This document shows positions 8,567-16,736 of a stretch of 64,000 bases of DNA, piece by piece. Every line of letters begins with the position of its first letter. Position 1 is the first letter of the stretch. The notes under the pieces are model-generated. The model was not told where the DNA came from. It saw nothing but the letters and a program-made list of their open reading frames with translations, and ran no database searches. The position numbers and the translations under genes are program-made. The stretch is from Actinokineospora xionganensis (GTDB lineage Bacteria; Actinomycetota; Actinomycetes; Mycobacteriales; Pseudonocardiaceae): contig NZ_JABVED010000020.1 of assembly GCF_014323725.1 (NCBI RefSeq), positions 27,524-91,523 on the forward strand, read 5' to 3'.

Positions 8567-9031
8567 TCAGGAGAGTCGGACGGCCAACTCGGTGTGCCAC
8601 CGGGTCGGGTCGGGCTGCTCCACGGGGTTGGTCAGGAAGCGCTCGACCCGCGCGCCCCAGAGACCGTCCTCGACGTCCCAGTCCAGGCCCTGCTCGTCGC
8701 CCCAGGCGAGCACTGCGGCGGTGAGATCGGTCAGGCCGTCCGGGTGGCCGATGTGGGTGATCGTCACGTAGCGGCCCGCGGGAAGCTCGCAGGACCCCGC
8801 TATCGGTGCGGCGACGGGCACGCCCGCCTCGACTTCGATCTCGCCCGCCAGGTCCACCCGCAGGTACCGCAGGAAGGGCGCGCCCGCGATGGCGACCCCA
8901 CGCTCGGCCAGGCCGCCGATGACCTCCGGGATCCGGTCGGCTATCTCGTTCATCGTCGCGATGGTCACCAACCGACGTACGCCCATGTACGGCTGAGCGG
9001 GACGTTCCTCGATCGTCGGGTCCAAGACCAT
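8567..9031 (-). CDS. GyrI-like/effector-binding domain protein
   Basis: A 154-aa stand-alone effector-binding (GyrI-like small-molecule-binding) protein: PYMGVRRLVTIATMNEIADR, then an APIAGSCELPAGRYVTITH strand block and an LAWGDEQGLDWD segment characteristic of AraC-type effector domains. No DNA-binding domain is present. The ATG at 9031 has GGGAG upstream; an open frame continuing into pimB is a shadow. It lies 11 bases after the pimB stop on the same strand, so it is probably co-transcribed, and it converges with fadD four bases away. The ligand is unknown. Confidence 0.85.
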   Translation of the reverse strand: MVLDPTIEERPAQPYMGVRRLVTIATMNEIADRIPEVIGGLAERGVAIAGAPFLRYLRVDLAGEIEVEAGVPVAAPIAGSCELPAGRYVTITHIGHPDGLTDLTAAVLAWGDEQGLDWDVEDGLWGARVERFLTNPVEQPDPTRWHTELAVRLS

Positions 9032-9041
9032 TCGCGCTCCC

Positions 9042-10202
9042 TCAGTTCGTGCCGAACCGGTACGTCGTCTCACCGTCCAGCAGCGTGGACAGGCGGGCGG
9101 CCCGGTCCGACCACTGCCACGACCGCCGCATCCACTCCCGACCTGCCGCGCCCATCGCGGCGGCCTTGTCGGGGTCGGCCAGGAGGCTACCGACGCGGTC
9201 GGACAGTTCGGCGACATCGCGACCGTCGACCACATGGCCGGTCTCCCCGTCCAGCACGGTCTCCGGGGCGCCGCCGGAGTCGCCGACCACGACCGGCAGA
9301 CCGGTCGCGGCGGCCTCCAGGAAGACGATCCCCAGGGCCTCGACGTCCAGGCCGCGGCCGTGCGTGCGGCACGGCATGGCGAACACGTCACCCGTGGCGT
9401 AGTGCGCGGGCAGTTCCTCCCACGGGACGGACCCGGTGAGCACCACGTGCTCGGCGACCCCGGTCTGCCGCGCCAGTGACTCCAGCCGAGGCCGGTACGG
9501 GCCGCCGCCGACCAGCAGCAGCGCGGCGTCGGGCACCCGTGCGCGGATGCCCGGCAGCGCGCGGATGAGCATGTCCTGGCCTTTGCGCGGCATCAGCCGG
9601 GACACGCACACCACGGTCGGCCGATCGCCCAGCCCGTACCGGGCGCGGATCTCGGCGCGGGCGGCCGCGTCGGGCCGGTAGAGGTCGGTGTCGACACCCG
9701 ATGGCAGCAGTTCCAGTGCCGCCGAGCGGCCGAAGGCGGCGGCGAACCGCGCCCGGGTGTACTTGCTGACGTAGGTGACGACGTCGGTGGTCGCGCCGAT
9801 CCGGCGGACGGCCTGGCGGGCGCCCGGGAGCATCGACCAGCCGACCTCGTGGCCGTGGGTGCTGGCGACCACCCGGCGGGCTCCCGCGGCGCGCAGCGTC
9901 GGCGCGAGCAGGGCGAGCGGGGCGGCGGCGCCGAACCACACCGAGTCGCAGGTCTCGGCGCGCAGGATCTCGCGGGCGCGGCGGGCGACGTCGGGGGTGG
10001 GCAGCATCAGCTTGCCGGGGTGGCGCACGACGGTGAACGGCTGCTTCGCGTCGAACTCCTCATGGGTGCCCGAGTCCGACTCCCACGACGGCGCGTAGAC
10101 GACCAGGTCCTGCCCGAGCCGGGTGGCGAACGAGTGCAGATAGGTCTGGATGCCGCCTGGGCGGGGCGGAAAGTCGTTGGTCACCAGAAGCGTTCGACGC
10201 AC
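9042..10202 (-). CDS. pimB: GDP-mannose-dependent alpha-1,6 phosphatidylinositol monomannoside mannosyltransferase (PimB)
   Basis: GT4 (GT-B fold) glycosyltransferase, 386 aa. It starts TLLVTNDFPPRPGGIQTYLH with the Gly-rich acceptor loop, has STHGHEVGW, the donor-site SRLMPRKGQDMLIRA, and the C-terminal EX7E region ALGIVFLEAAATGLPVVVGD. The pattern is that of PimB' (Rv2188c), which adds the second mannose to PIM1 from GDP-mannose on the cytoplasmic side of the membrane. Start GTG 10202. Its neighbours, FadD15 and an envelope peptidase, keep the mycobacterial order. High confidence for the PimB subgroup rather than a generic GT4. Confidence 0.92.
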   Translation of the reverse strand: MRRTLLVTNDFPPRPGGIQTYLHSFATRLGQDLVVYAPSWESDSGTHEEFDAKQPFTVVRHPGKLMLPTPDVARRAREILRAETCDSVWFGAAAPLALLAPTLRAAGARRVVASTHGHEVGWSMLPGARQAVRRIGATTDVVTYVSKYTRARFAAAFGRSAALELLPSGVDTDLYRPDAAARAEIRARYGLGDRPTVVCVSRLMPRKGQDMLIRALPGIRARVPDAALLLVGGGPYRPRLESLARQTGVAEHVVLTGSVPWEELPAHYATGDVFAMPCRTHGRGLDVEALGIVFLEAAATGLPVVVGDSGGAPETVLDGETGHVVDGRDVAELSDRVGSLLADPDKAAAMGAAGREWMRRSWQWSDRAARLSTLLDGETTYRFGTN

Positions 10203-10222
10203 CGGGCCAACCTATTCCCCGG

Positions 10223-11566
10223 CTATCGCAGCGCCCCACGCAGGTAGGCCTGCCACTCGCGGAGCAGGATCGCGCGGTCCATGCCGATCACCCGGCGCAG
10301 CAGGTCGTCGGTCTCGCTTGCCGACAGCGGCCCGGCCCCGCCCAACTCGCGGTAGAGCGTGACCAGGCGCGGTTCACCGAAGCGGTCGGCGATGAACCGG
10401 CTGATAGACCACGCCTGCTGGTAGGCGAGGTCGAGTTCGCGGTCCTTGCCGCGGAACGCGCGGTCCTCGGGCAGCGAGGTCGGCGGGCCGGACTCCCGAA
10501 CCTGTTTGGCCAGGTCAGGCGCGCCCTGGGCCAGGGCGATGTCGGTGTCGCGGTAGCCGACGTAGTCGGAGAAGCCTTCGAGCAGCCACATCGGGGAGCC
10601 GTCGACGGTCACCGACCGGGCCGCGACATGGGTGATCTCGTGCCGAAGGACCACCCGCAGCGAGGCCACAGACAGCGCCCGGGCCCCCATCGGGCTGAGG
10701 ATGACGCGCTGCCCGGTGGCGGTCCGCTCGGCGGTGTCCACCCGGTCGGCGATGGCCACGGCGACGACGGACTCCACCGGGAAGTCCGGCCCGACCAGCG
10801 CCCGCATCTCGGCGGGTCCGTCCGGCAGGAACAGGGCGACTCGTCTGGACCAGTCGCTGCCCCACACCCGGCTGACCGCCTGCACCGAGGGGTCGAGCTC
10901 GCGGACCAGCCGGTCGACCATCGGCTGGCTGCCCGGGTGGGCCAGGACCAGGCCATGCGCGGTCTTGGTCACCACACACGGTCCGAAGTCCCACGGGCCG
11001 CGCCACGACCGCCTGCCCAGGTCGTTCAGCGCGGTGTCGGACCGCAGGTACCAGGTGCCCGCCCGGTGGACGAACAGGTAGCCCATGGCCCGGCTGGTGG
11101 GGGTCAGGTCGACCCCGCCGAGCGCGTACCGCAGATCCACCGCGGGCGCCCACAGTTCGGCGGTGCGATCGTCGTCGAGCGCGGTCAGGTCCAGGCTGTC
11201 GTCGGGGTGCAGCACGTAGGACCAGTGGTCGAACGGGACTCCGGCGAGGTTGGCGAACAGCGCGCGCTGGCTTTCGAGGAAGTTCGGGTCGGCCAGTGGG
11301 TCGAGACCGGCGAGGAACGCGGCCTCGTCGCGGCGTACGACGGCCTCGGCCCGCCGATCCAGGAGCGCCCTGACCGCGTCGACGCGTTCGGTGTCGCCGC
11401 CCTTGGGCCCCGCGGGCTCCAACCCTCCCAGGGGCTGTCCCTGGCTGGGCGCTGGGGGCGACGGGGCCACCTGGGACGCGGGGACGGCGATGAACACCAT
11501 CCCGGCGAGCGCGGTGGTGGCGACCACGGCGCTCAGCCAAGCTCGCACCCGTGCCCTCATGGCCAT
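10223..11566 (-). CDS. membrane-anchored or secreted zinc metallopeptidase (gluzincin-like)
   Basis: A protein of about 447 aa with an N-terminal signal/anchor (RVRAWLSAVVATTALAGMVF) and a proline-rich linker. The C-terminal third carries VVLRHEITHVAA, a clean HExxH zinc site, followed 20 residues later by WLLEGFSDYVG, whose Glu is the expected third ligand of gluzincin (peptidase MA-like) enzymes. The middle domain has no clear assignment. The catalytic side would face the cell wall. I chose ATG 11566; ATG 11560 is equally possible, and neither has a strong ribosome site. It lies after pimB's neighbours where Rv2189c sits but is much longer, so it is probably not an ortholog. Confidence 0.85.
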   Translation of the reverse strand: MAMRARVRAWLSAVVATTALAGMVFIAVPASQVAPSPPAPSQGQPLGGLEPAGPKGGDTERVDAVRALLDRRAEAVVRRDEAAFLAGLDPLADPNFLESQRALFANLAGVPFDHWSYVLHPDDSLDLTALDDDRTAELWAPAVDLRYALGGVDLTPTSRAMGYLFVHRAGTWYLRSDTALNDLGRRSWRGPWDFGPCVVTKTAHGLVLAHPGSQPMVDRLVRELDPSVQAVSRVWGSDWSRRVALFLPDGPAEMRALVGPDFPVESVVAVAIADRVDTAERTATGQRVILSPMGARALSVASLRVVLRHEITHVAARSVTVDGSPMWLLEGFSDYVGYRDTDIALAQGAPDLAKQVRESGPPTSLPEDRAFRGKDRELDLAYQQAWSISRFIADRFGEPRLVTLYRELGGAGPLSASETDDLLRRVIGMDRAILLREWQAYLRGALR

Positions 11567-11588
11567 TGGGTGATCGTAAGGGAGAAAT

Positions 11589-11626
11589 GAGTCGGGACCA
11601 GTACCCAATGGCACTGGTCCCGACTC
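11589..11626 (-). terminator. hairpin terminator after the NlpC/P60 gene
   Basis: A perfect 14-bp inverted repeat (arms 11589-11602 and 11613-11626) with a 10-base loop lies 20 bases downstream of the NlpC/P60 stop. On the minus strand it is followed by a short pyrimidine run (CATTTCTCCC). It separates the wall hydrolase from the metallopeptidase gene. Confidence 0.7.
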
Positions 11627-11645
11627 GGAAATGCTTCGCTGACGG

Positions 11646-12710
11646 CTACCCGACGATGCGCTTGGCACCGAGGTAGTCGCTGCCGCCACCGGAGAGCGGG
11701 GCGGTCTTCACCGGCACACCCGAGGTGGAGGCGTGCACGAGCATGCCGTTGCCGATGTACATGGCGACGTGGTGGATCGTGCTGGGGCTGCCGCCGTAGA
11801 ACAGCAGGTCGCCCGGGATGAGTTCGCTCTTCGAGACCGCTTTGCCATAGGTGTACTGCGACCGGCTGGAGTGCGGCAGGTTGATACCGATGGCGCGGTA
11901 GGCGTAGAGCGTCAGGCCGGAGCAGTCGAACGCGTTCGGGCCTTCGGCGCCCCAGACGTACGGGTCGCCGCGCTGCGCGAGCGCGACCTCCATGGCCTTG
12001 CCCGCGTCGCCGGAGCCGACGTAGACGCCGGTGTCGACGGGCGGTTCGAACAGCGTCTTGCGCTCCGCCGCCGAGAGGCGGTTCTTGGCCTCCTCGACCT
12101 GCTTGATCTGCGTGTCGAGATCGGCCTTCGCCTTGGTGATGTCGGCGAGCAGCTTCTCCGACGCCGCCTTGGCCTCACCAGCGCGGTTCTGGCCGTCCTC
12201 GGCCTGCTTGCGCGCCTGGGCCGCGGTGGCCACCGCGTTGGTGTACTTCGACAGCGCGTTCTGGTTGTCCGAGGCGAGGACCGTGAGCGCGGAAGCACGC
12301 TCAAGGAAATCGTCCGCGGACGATCCGGTCAGCAGCGCGCTGATCTTGTTGAAGCGCGCGCCCTGGAACGACGCGCTGGTCAGCTGGTCGACCTGGCCGC
12401 GGAACTGCTCTTCCTGAGCGGCGGCCTGCTTCTCCAGCTCCGCGGCCGCGGCGACGTCGGCTGTGGCCTTGTCGTACTCGGCCTGCTTGACCTTGAGGTC
12501 TTCCTTCGCTTGCAGGAGATCCTCGTTGACGTCTCCGGCCTTGGCGCTGAGCTCCTGGTACTGCTTGATCGCTTCCGACGCGGTGGTCGGGGGCGGCGGG
12601 GGCTGGGCAGGTTGCGCGTACGCGGGACTTTGGGACATACCGATCACCGAGATGACCGCGGTGACACTCAGGGCTCCACGCACAGCTCGCTTGAGTCGAT
12701 GCGACGACAC
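11646..12710 (-). CDS. secreted NlpC/P60 peptidoglycan endopeptidase with coiled coil
   Basis: A 354-aa secreted hydrolase. The N-terminal signal peptide ends in SQSPAYAQ, followed by a proline stretch, a long coiled coil (about residues 40-225, rich in KA/AE/Q heptads) and a C-terminal NlpC/P60 domain. The catalytic Cys is in NAFDCSGLTLYAYR, His in STIHHVAMYIG, and the third polar residue in MLVHAS. The family cleaves D-Glu to mDAP bonds in peptidoglycan stems; the coiled coil usually autoinhibits or recruits partners. The GTG at 12710 has AAGGAG about ten bases upstream. Equivalent to Rv2190c by position. A strong hairpin follows. Confidence 0.93.
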   Translation of the reverse strand: MSSHRLKRAVRGALSVTAVISVIGMSQSPAYAQPAQPPPPPTTASEAIKQYQELSAKAGDVNEDLLQAKEDLKVKQAEYDKATADVAAAAELEKQAAAQEEQFRGQVDQLTSASFQGARFNKISALLTGSSADDFLERASALTVLASDNQNALSKYTNAVATAAQARKQAEDGQNRAGEAKAASEKLLADITKAKADLDTQIKQVEEAKNRLSAAERKTLFEPPVDTGVYVGSGDAGKAMEVALAQRGDPYVWGAEGPNAFDCSGLTLYAYRAIGINLPHSSRSQYTYGKAVSKSELIPGDLLFYGGSPSTIHHVAMYIGNGMLVHASTSGVPVKTAPLSGGGSDYLGAKRIVG

Positions 12711-13140
12711 GTCGCGCGTACTCCTTCGTCCTCAAAACCGCCGACGGGGTAGTCCTCGGGCACCGGGGGCGCTTTGGGGAGCACCCTCCGGCCGGACCGA
12801 TCCGCTCGCGATCGTGTCGCTCACTTCTCGATCATCGACGACCCCACCGTGGGGGATCCGGGTCAGCCGGACGAGGCTGACTTCGGCGGCGATCTCGCGT
12901 AGCCACCTCGGGGTGGGCGACTGCTGGCCGCGAGATCTCGGACAGGTTACGAAACGTGAGCCTCCTCGTCTACCAGGTGCGCCGGAAAAGCGCCGGGAAT
13001 CCTTCCCACACACCAACGGAGCAGTGGCAACTCCACCCTGTGACAACGACAACACCCTGTTCACCCGGGCGTGGAACCGTTCGGCGATCTGGAGCGACCG
13101 TTCGGCGAATATTCACGATCGGCCGGACCGATCACCCGGA
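12711..13140. other. 430-base intergenic region upstream of the NlpC/P60 gene
   Basis: I see no convincing gene here. On the minus strand it is the leader of the NlpC/P60 gene and ends in the AAGGAG ribosome site. It contains TTCGTAACCTG- and GTTGTCACAG-like motifs of the sort found near wall-hydrolase promoters, but I cannot assign a regulator. Because actinobacterial wall hydrolases often carry c-di-AMP riboswitches, I looked for that motif and could not recognise it. Confidence 0.5.
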
Positions 13141-13326
13141 TCAGGCCGTTTTCTCCACCGGAATCAGCCGCAGCCGGGGTACGAGTCCTGCACTCGCGAG
13201 GGCGTCGATCGCGAGCCGCTCGGAGCTGTCGAGATCGACATTGGGCGGCGCGCCGAGGAGCACACTGATCACACAATCCTGACAAGCGTTCCCGCGGACC
13301 TCGCAGCTATCGCAATCGATGATCAT
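13141..13326 (-). CDS. small conserved four-cysteine protein
   Basis: A 61-aa protein starting MIIDCDSCEVRGNACQDC, so the first 18 residues hold four cysteines as CxxC-x6-CxxC, a likely zinc or iron-sulfur knuckle. The remainder is LLGAPP followed by a helix with DSSERLAIDALASAGLVP. I recall related small proteins in many actinobacteria near wall-hydrolase genes but know no function. The ATG at 13326 has AAAGGA upstream. It lies between two NlpC/P60-type genes on the same strand, 100 bases after the VanY-fusion gene, and may share its transcript. Confidence 0.8.
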   Translation of the reverse strand: MIIDCDSCEVRGNACQDCVISVLLGAPPNVDLDSSERLAIDALASAGLVPRLRLIPVEKTA

Positions 13327-13426
13327 TACTCGGGTCCTTTCCGGTGCCGACGATCTCGTGTTTCACACACTAGAAGACGCCACCGACAATTTCGCTCAGG
13401 TGTTCGAAATGATCGAACCCGATAGA

Positions 13427-15199
13427 TCAAGAACCGATGTATTCCCAGTGCCAGGGCTCCTCGCGGCCCCGACCCGGACGCGCCCACGGCGGATTCGCCC
13501 ATCCGTACACGCCCGCGTTCTGGGCGAGCCAGGCGTACTCCGGGGTGCCGAACGACTGGGCTCCCCCGCAGAGGTCCACCGCCAGCCCCCACCCGTGGTT
13601 GCTGGTGCCGGGAACCGCGGCCAGAGCGGGCTTCACGCCATAGAGCCGCACCTGGGCGGCGAAGGTCCGATAGGAATCCGTCAAGCAGATCGCGCGACCG
13701 AACACAGTGGCGAACGCGTCCGACATCGCCCGGAACGACCCGGCCGCGTCGCAGCGCAGCGAGTGCGACCCGACGCCGATGAGGCACAGCGCCGCCTGCG
13801 GGATGAGGCCGTTGGGATAGCCGCCCCAAGCCCCCGGGGCCTCCCCAGGCCCGCGTGGCGGGAGCTGCACTCCCCCACAGCGCCAGCGCAGACCGCCGTC
13901 GGTGGCCTGCGGCACCGGCTGGGGCTGGCGCTGCCCAAGCGCGGGCCGGGCGACACCGAGCAGGGTGTCTCCGCCGGGCAGGTCCGTCACCACGACGCCT
14001 GCCAGCCTGCCGTCGGCGGTGAGCATGGTGCGTTGGTCGAGCACGATGCCCACGCCCTGCACACCAAGCCGGGCCGGGCCCAGAAACACGACATCGCCGG
14101 GCTGGGCGTCCGGCGTCGGCACCGGCGTCAGCACACTCATCTGCTCGGCCACGGCACCGGGCAGGGCCAGCCCGCCCACCCCGAACACGGACCGGACCAG
14201 TCCGTCGCACGAGTACGCGTTGGGACCCTCGCCGCCCGCGCCGGGCACGAAGGGCTTGCCGAGCACGCCCACGGCGGTGTTCACCGCGCCGATCACCTCG
14301 GCGGGCAGGACGAGCAGCTTCTCACCCGTCGGCAGCGTGGCCCGGGCGACGCCCGGCTGCGGCGCACCGGTCGAGCCGGGCAGCGGCTCCAGCCGGGCGG
14401 GCAGCTGCGCCGGGTCGCGCAGGGCGGCCGCCTTGGGCGCGGCGATGCCCGCGAGCGCCAGCTTGTCGGTGTAGGCCTTCCACGCCGCCGCGGTCTTCTG
14501 GTTGCGTTCGCGCTGCGCCGTCTGCTGGGCGATCACCGCGGCGTTGGTGTCCTCGACCTGGCCGCGCAGCTCGGACGACACGGCCGCGGCCCGGTTGGAG
14601 GCGTCGCCGTTGCGGCGGTCCAGGTCGGCCTTGCGCTCGGCGGCGGCCCGCTCGGTGCCCACCGCGGCGTTCTCGGCGTCCTGCGCTCCACGCTGCCTGG
14701 CGACGGCCTGGGCGAGCCGCTGGTCCTGGTCGATCCGCACGCGCTCGATCAGGCTGCTGCCCTGCAGGAACTCCTCCGGACCGCCCGCGGTGAGCAGCAT
14801 CTGCAGCTCGCTGGGCTGCGCCAGCGCCGAGTAGAGGGCGGCGGAGTAGGCGTCGACCTCGTCCTGTTGGGCGGACACGACCTTGTCGGCGGCTTGCCGC
14901 TCCACGCGCGCGCGTTCGACCTGGCTGGTGGCCTGGCGCAGCTCGTCCTCCGCGGTGCGGATCTTGTCCGAGAGTTCGGACAGCTCGCGCTGCACGTCGG
15001 TGGCGGTGCGCTGCAGCTCAGCGACCTTGGGATCGGCGAAGGCCTCGCCCGGGCGGGTGTCCGGCACCGGCGAGCCCGGCCCGACACCGGCCTCGATCTG
15101 CGGCGGCTCGGTGGGCTGCGCGCCCGCGAGCGGGTTGGCCAACAGCGCGGCGACCAAGGCCAGCGCGGCGGCAATCTTGACCGAACCCCACCTACGCAC
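13427..15199 (-). CDS. secreted protein: coiled coil, degenerate NlpC/P60, C-terminal VanY-type (M15) peptidase
   Basis: A 590-aa exported protein. In order: signal peptide (IAAALALVAALLANPLAGAQ), a long coiled coil (about 60-235), an NlpC/P60-like domain (about 300-405) and an M15 D-Ala-D-Ala carboxypeptidase domain (about 490-590). The NlpC domain keeps a Cys (NAYSCDGLVRSVFG), but the catalytic His segment reads GVQGVGIVLD and the third position MLTADG, so it looks inactive. The M15 domain is intact: SNHGWGLAVDLCGG (SxHxxGxAxD) and EPWHWEYIG. It should trim peptidoglycan stems outside the membrane, with the dead domain perhaps a wall-binding module. Start GTG 15199 has GAGGAG about 12 bases upstream. 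Confidence 0.9.
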   Translation of the reverse strand: MRRWGSVKIAAALALVAALLANPLAGAQPTEPPQIEAGVGPGSPVPDTRPGEAFADPKVAELQRTATDVQRELSELSDKIRTAEDELRQATSQVERARVERQAADKVVSAQQDEVDAYSAALYSALAQPSELQMLLTAGGPEEFLQGSSLIERVRIDQDQRLAQAVARQRGAQDAENAAVGTERAAAERKADLDRRNGDASNRAAAVSSELRGQVEDTNAAVIAQQTAQRERNQKTAAAWKAYTDKLALAGIAAPKAAALRDPAQLPARLEPLPGSTGAPQPGVARATLPTGEKLLVLPAEVIGAVNTAVGVLGKPFVPGAGGEGPNAYSCDGLVRSVFGVGGLALPGAVAEQMSVLTPVPTPDAQPGDVVFLGPARLGVQGVGIVLDQRTMLTADGRLAGVVVTDLPGGDTLLGVARPALGQRQPQPVPQATDGGLRWRCGGVQLPPRGPGEAPGAWGGYPNGLIPQAALCLIGVGSHSLRCDAAGSFRAMSDAFATVFGRAICLTDSYRTFAAQVRLYGVKPALAAVPGTSNHGWGLAVDLCGGAQSFGTPEYAWLAQNAGVYGWANPPWARPGRGREEPWHWEYIGS

Positions 15200-15290
15200 C
15201 CGCGTACCAACTCCTCGGTGTCACGTTTCCTACTTACCAGTATTAACGCGAAGGTATCGGTGACGTGACGGCACGGGCACTATCGGGTGA

Positions 15291-16643
15291 TCAAATGCGC
15301 CCAAGCCGGGCGAGCAGGACGGCGGAAGGCACCGGGTGGGCGCCCCGCCGACGGACGGCGTCGGCCACGGCGCGGTCCGACGTGACGACCACCACCGGCC
15401 TGCCCTCGGGTTCGGCGGTGACCAGTGCCTTGATCACGTCGTCGGCCAGCACGCCCGGGTCGCTGAACAGGACGCGGACCCCGCGCGGAGCGGCGACCGG
15501 GACCGCCACGACTCCCGCACCGTCGAACACCAGGGTGACCTCCGCGGACGTGCGCGCGGCGAGGGAGGCGAGTTGGCGGACCAGGCGGTCGCGCTGGTCG
15601 GCCAGGGACAGTTCGGCGTAGCCGGTCTTGGTGACGTTGTACCCGTCGACGACAAGGTGCACCGATGGCAGCGCGAGCAGCCGGTCGAGTGCGGCCGGGT
15701 CCTCGACCCGGCCCACCATGCCCTGCGCCGCCGTGGCGCCCCGGACAAGGTCCGCGGGCCGGGGCCCGCCGCCGCCGAGGGCGAGTTCGCGGCGCAGGCC
15801 GGTGACGGCGCCGTCGAGGGTGTCGACGAGCAGCGCCAGCCGCACCTCGTCGGCCTGGCGGGCCTCGCGGGCGGACTGCCGGGCGATGTCGGCGTCGGCT
15901 TCGGCGCGTTCGGCGCGGCCGCGCTCGGTCTCGACCCGGTCGCGTTCGCGGTCGCGCTGCTCGGTGAGCGCGGCGACCTGGGCGGCGCACTCGGCGCGCA
16001 CCCGGTCGACCGCGGCCTGGGCGGTCTCTGCGGTGTCCTTGGCCTCGCGCAGCTTCACACCTTGGTCGCGCAGGCGTTTGCGCAGCCGCTCCACCTCGGC
16101 CTCGGCTTCGGCGCGCACCCGGTCGACCGCCCCCGCCGACTCGTCCAGCAGGGCCTGCACGCGGGCGAGTTCGGCCTCGACCTTCTGCAGGCGGGCGACG
16201 GCGGTGTCCCGCTCGGCCCGCAGCGACGTGTCCGAGGCGCGCCTGGAGACCAGCTCCAGGTAGTGCACCGCCGACTCCTCGCCGAGCAGCACAGCGGCCG
16301 CGGCGACGCTGACCGGGTCGTTGCCCCCGAGGTCGAGCGCGGCGGGCTTGTTCTCCCGGCACCACTGCACGACGGCGGTGCGGAAACCCACCACGTCACG
16401 CAGACCGGCGATGATGGCCGAGCCGCCGAGGCGGGCCCGCTTGCTGGGCGCGAACCGGGCCACCGGGCGCACCATCTGCGGGATGTCGACCGGCGGCAGC
16501 GACCCGACCGCGTCGGCGCCGAGCTCGGCGAGCCGGTTCCTGACCGCGTCGGGCAGGGTCGACCAGTCTACGGCCGCGTTTTCCGTGCCGTCCACGGTGG
16601 ACGGTTCGGGGCCGGGGTCTTCCGGCTGGGGCGGCGTGGCCAT
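15291..16643 (-). CDS. NYN-domain (YacP-like) RNA-binding/nuclease protein with coiled coil
   Basis: A 450-aa cytoplasmic protein. The N-terminal 130 residues form a helical domain (RNRLAELGADAVGSLP, FAPSKRARLGGSAI), followed by a long charged coiled coil (about 130-275) and a C-terminal NYN/PIN-like domain (about 325-450). NYN acidic residues appear in HLVVDGYNVTKTGY, VTLVFDGAG, DDVIKALV and VVVTSDRAVADAVRRRG. YacP/Rae1-type NYN domains are ribosome-associated endoribonucleases, so an RNase is likely. ATG 16643. It is divergent from the DEDD/GIY-YIG nuclease gene. Confidence 0.85.
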   Translation of the reverse strand: MATPPQPEDPGPEPSTVDGTENAAVDWSTLPDAVRNRLAELGADAVGSLPPVDIPQMVRPVARFAPSKRARLGGSAIIAGLRDVVGFRTAVVQWCRENKPAALDLGGNDPVSVAAAAVLLGEESAVHYLELVSRRASDTSLRAERDTAVARLQKVEAELARVQALLDESAGAVDRVRAEAEAEVERLRKRLRDQGVKLREAKDTAETAQAAVDRVRAECAAQVAALTEQRDRERDRVETERGRAERAEADADIARQSAREARQADEVRLALLVDTLDGAVTGLRRELALGGGGPRPADLVRGATAAQGMVGRVEDPAALDRLLALPSVHLVVDGYNVTKTGYAELSLADQRDRLVRQLASLAARTSAEVTLVFDGAGVVAVPVAAPRGVRVLFSDPGVLADDVIKALVTAEPEGRPVVVVTSDRAVADAVRRRGAHPVPSAVLLARLGRI

Positions 16644-16736
16644 TCCGTAAGGCTAGTGGCTGAGCCCTGCCGTGACGTGACGGCTCCTCTACCGTGGGAC
16701 TGACGGAAGTGTCGGTGGTGTGATCTAGCTTCGGCG

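Noticed and set aside
12732..13064. 110-codon open frame upstream of the NlpC/P60 gene
   Set aside because: Runs through the promoter and leader region, no ribosome site, no protein-like pattern.
12711..13140. Possible c-di-AMP (ydaO-type) riboswitch upstream of the NlpC/P60 gene
   Set aside because: The genomic context fits, but the conserved core motifs I know for that riboswitch are not recognisable on the minus strand; only a GTGGGG-like piece matches. A covariance-model search would settle it.
13319..15268. Long plus-strand frames opposite the NlpC/VanY gene and similar antisense frames throughout
   Set aside because: Antisense frames stay open because of GC3 bias; no ribosome sites or protein-like features.
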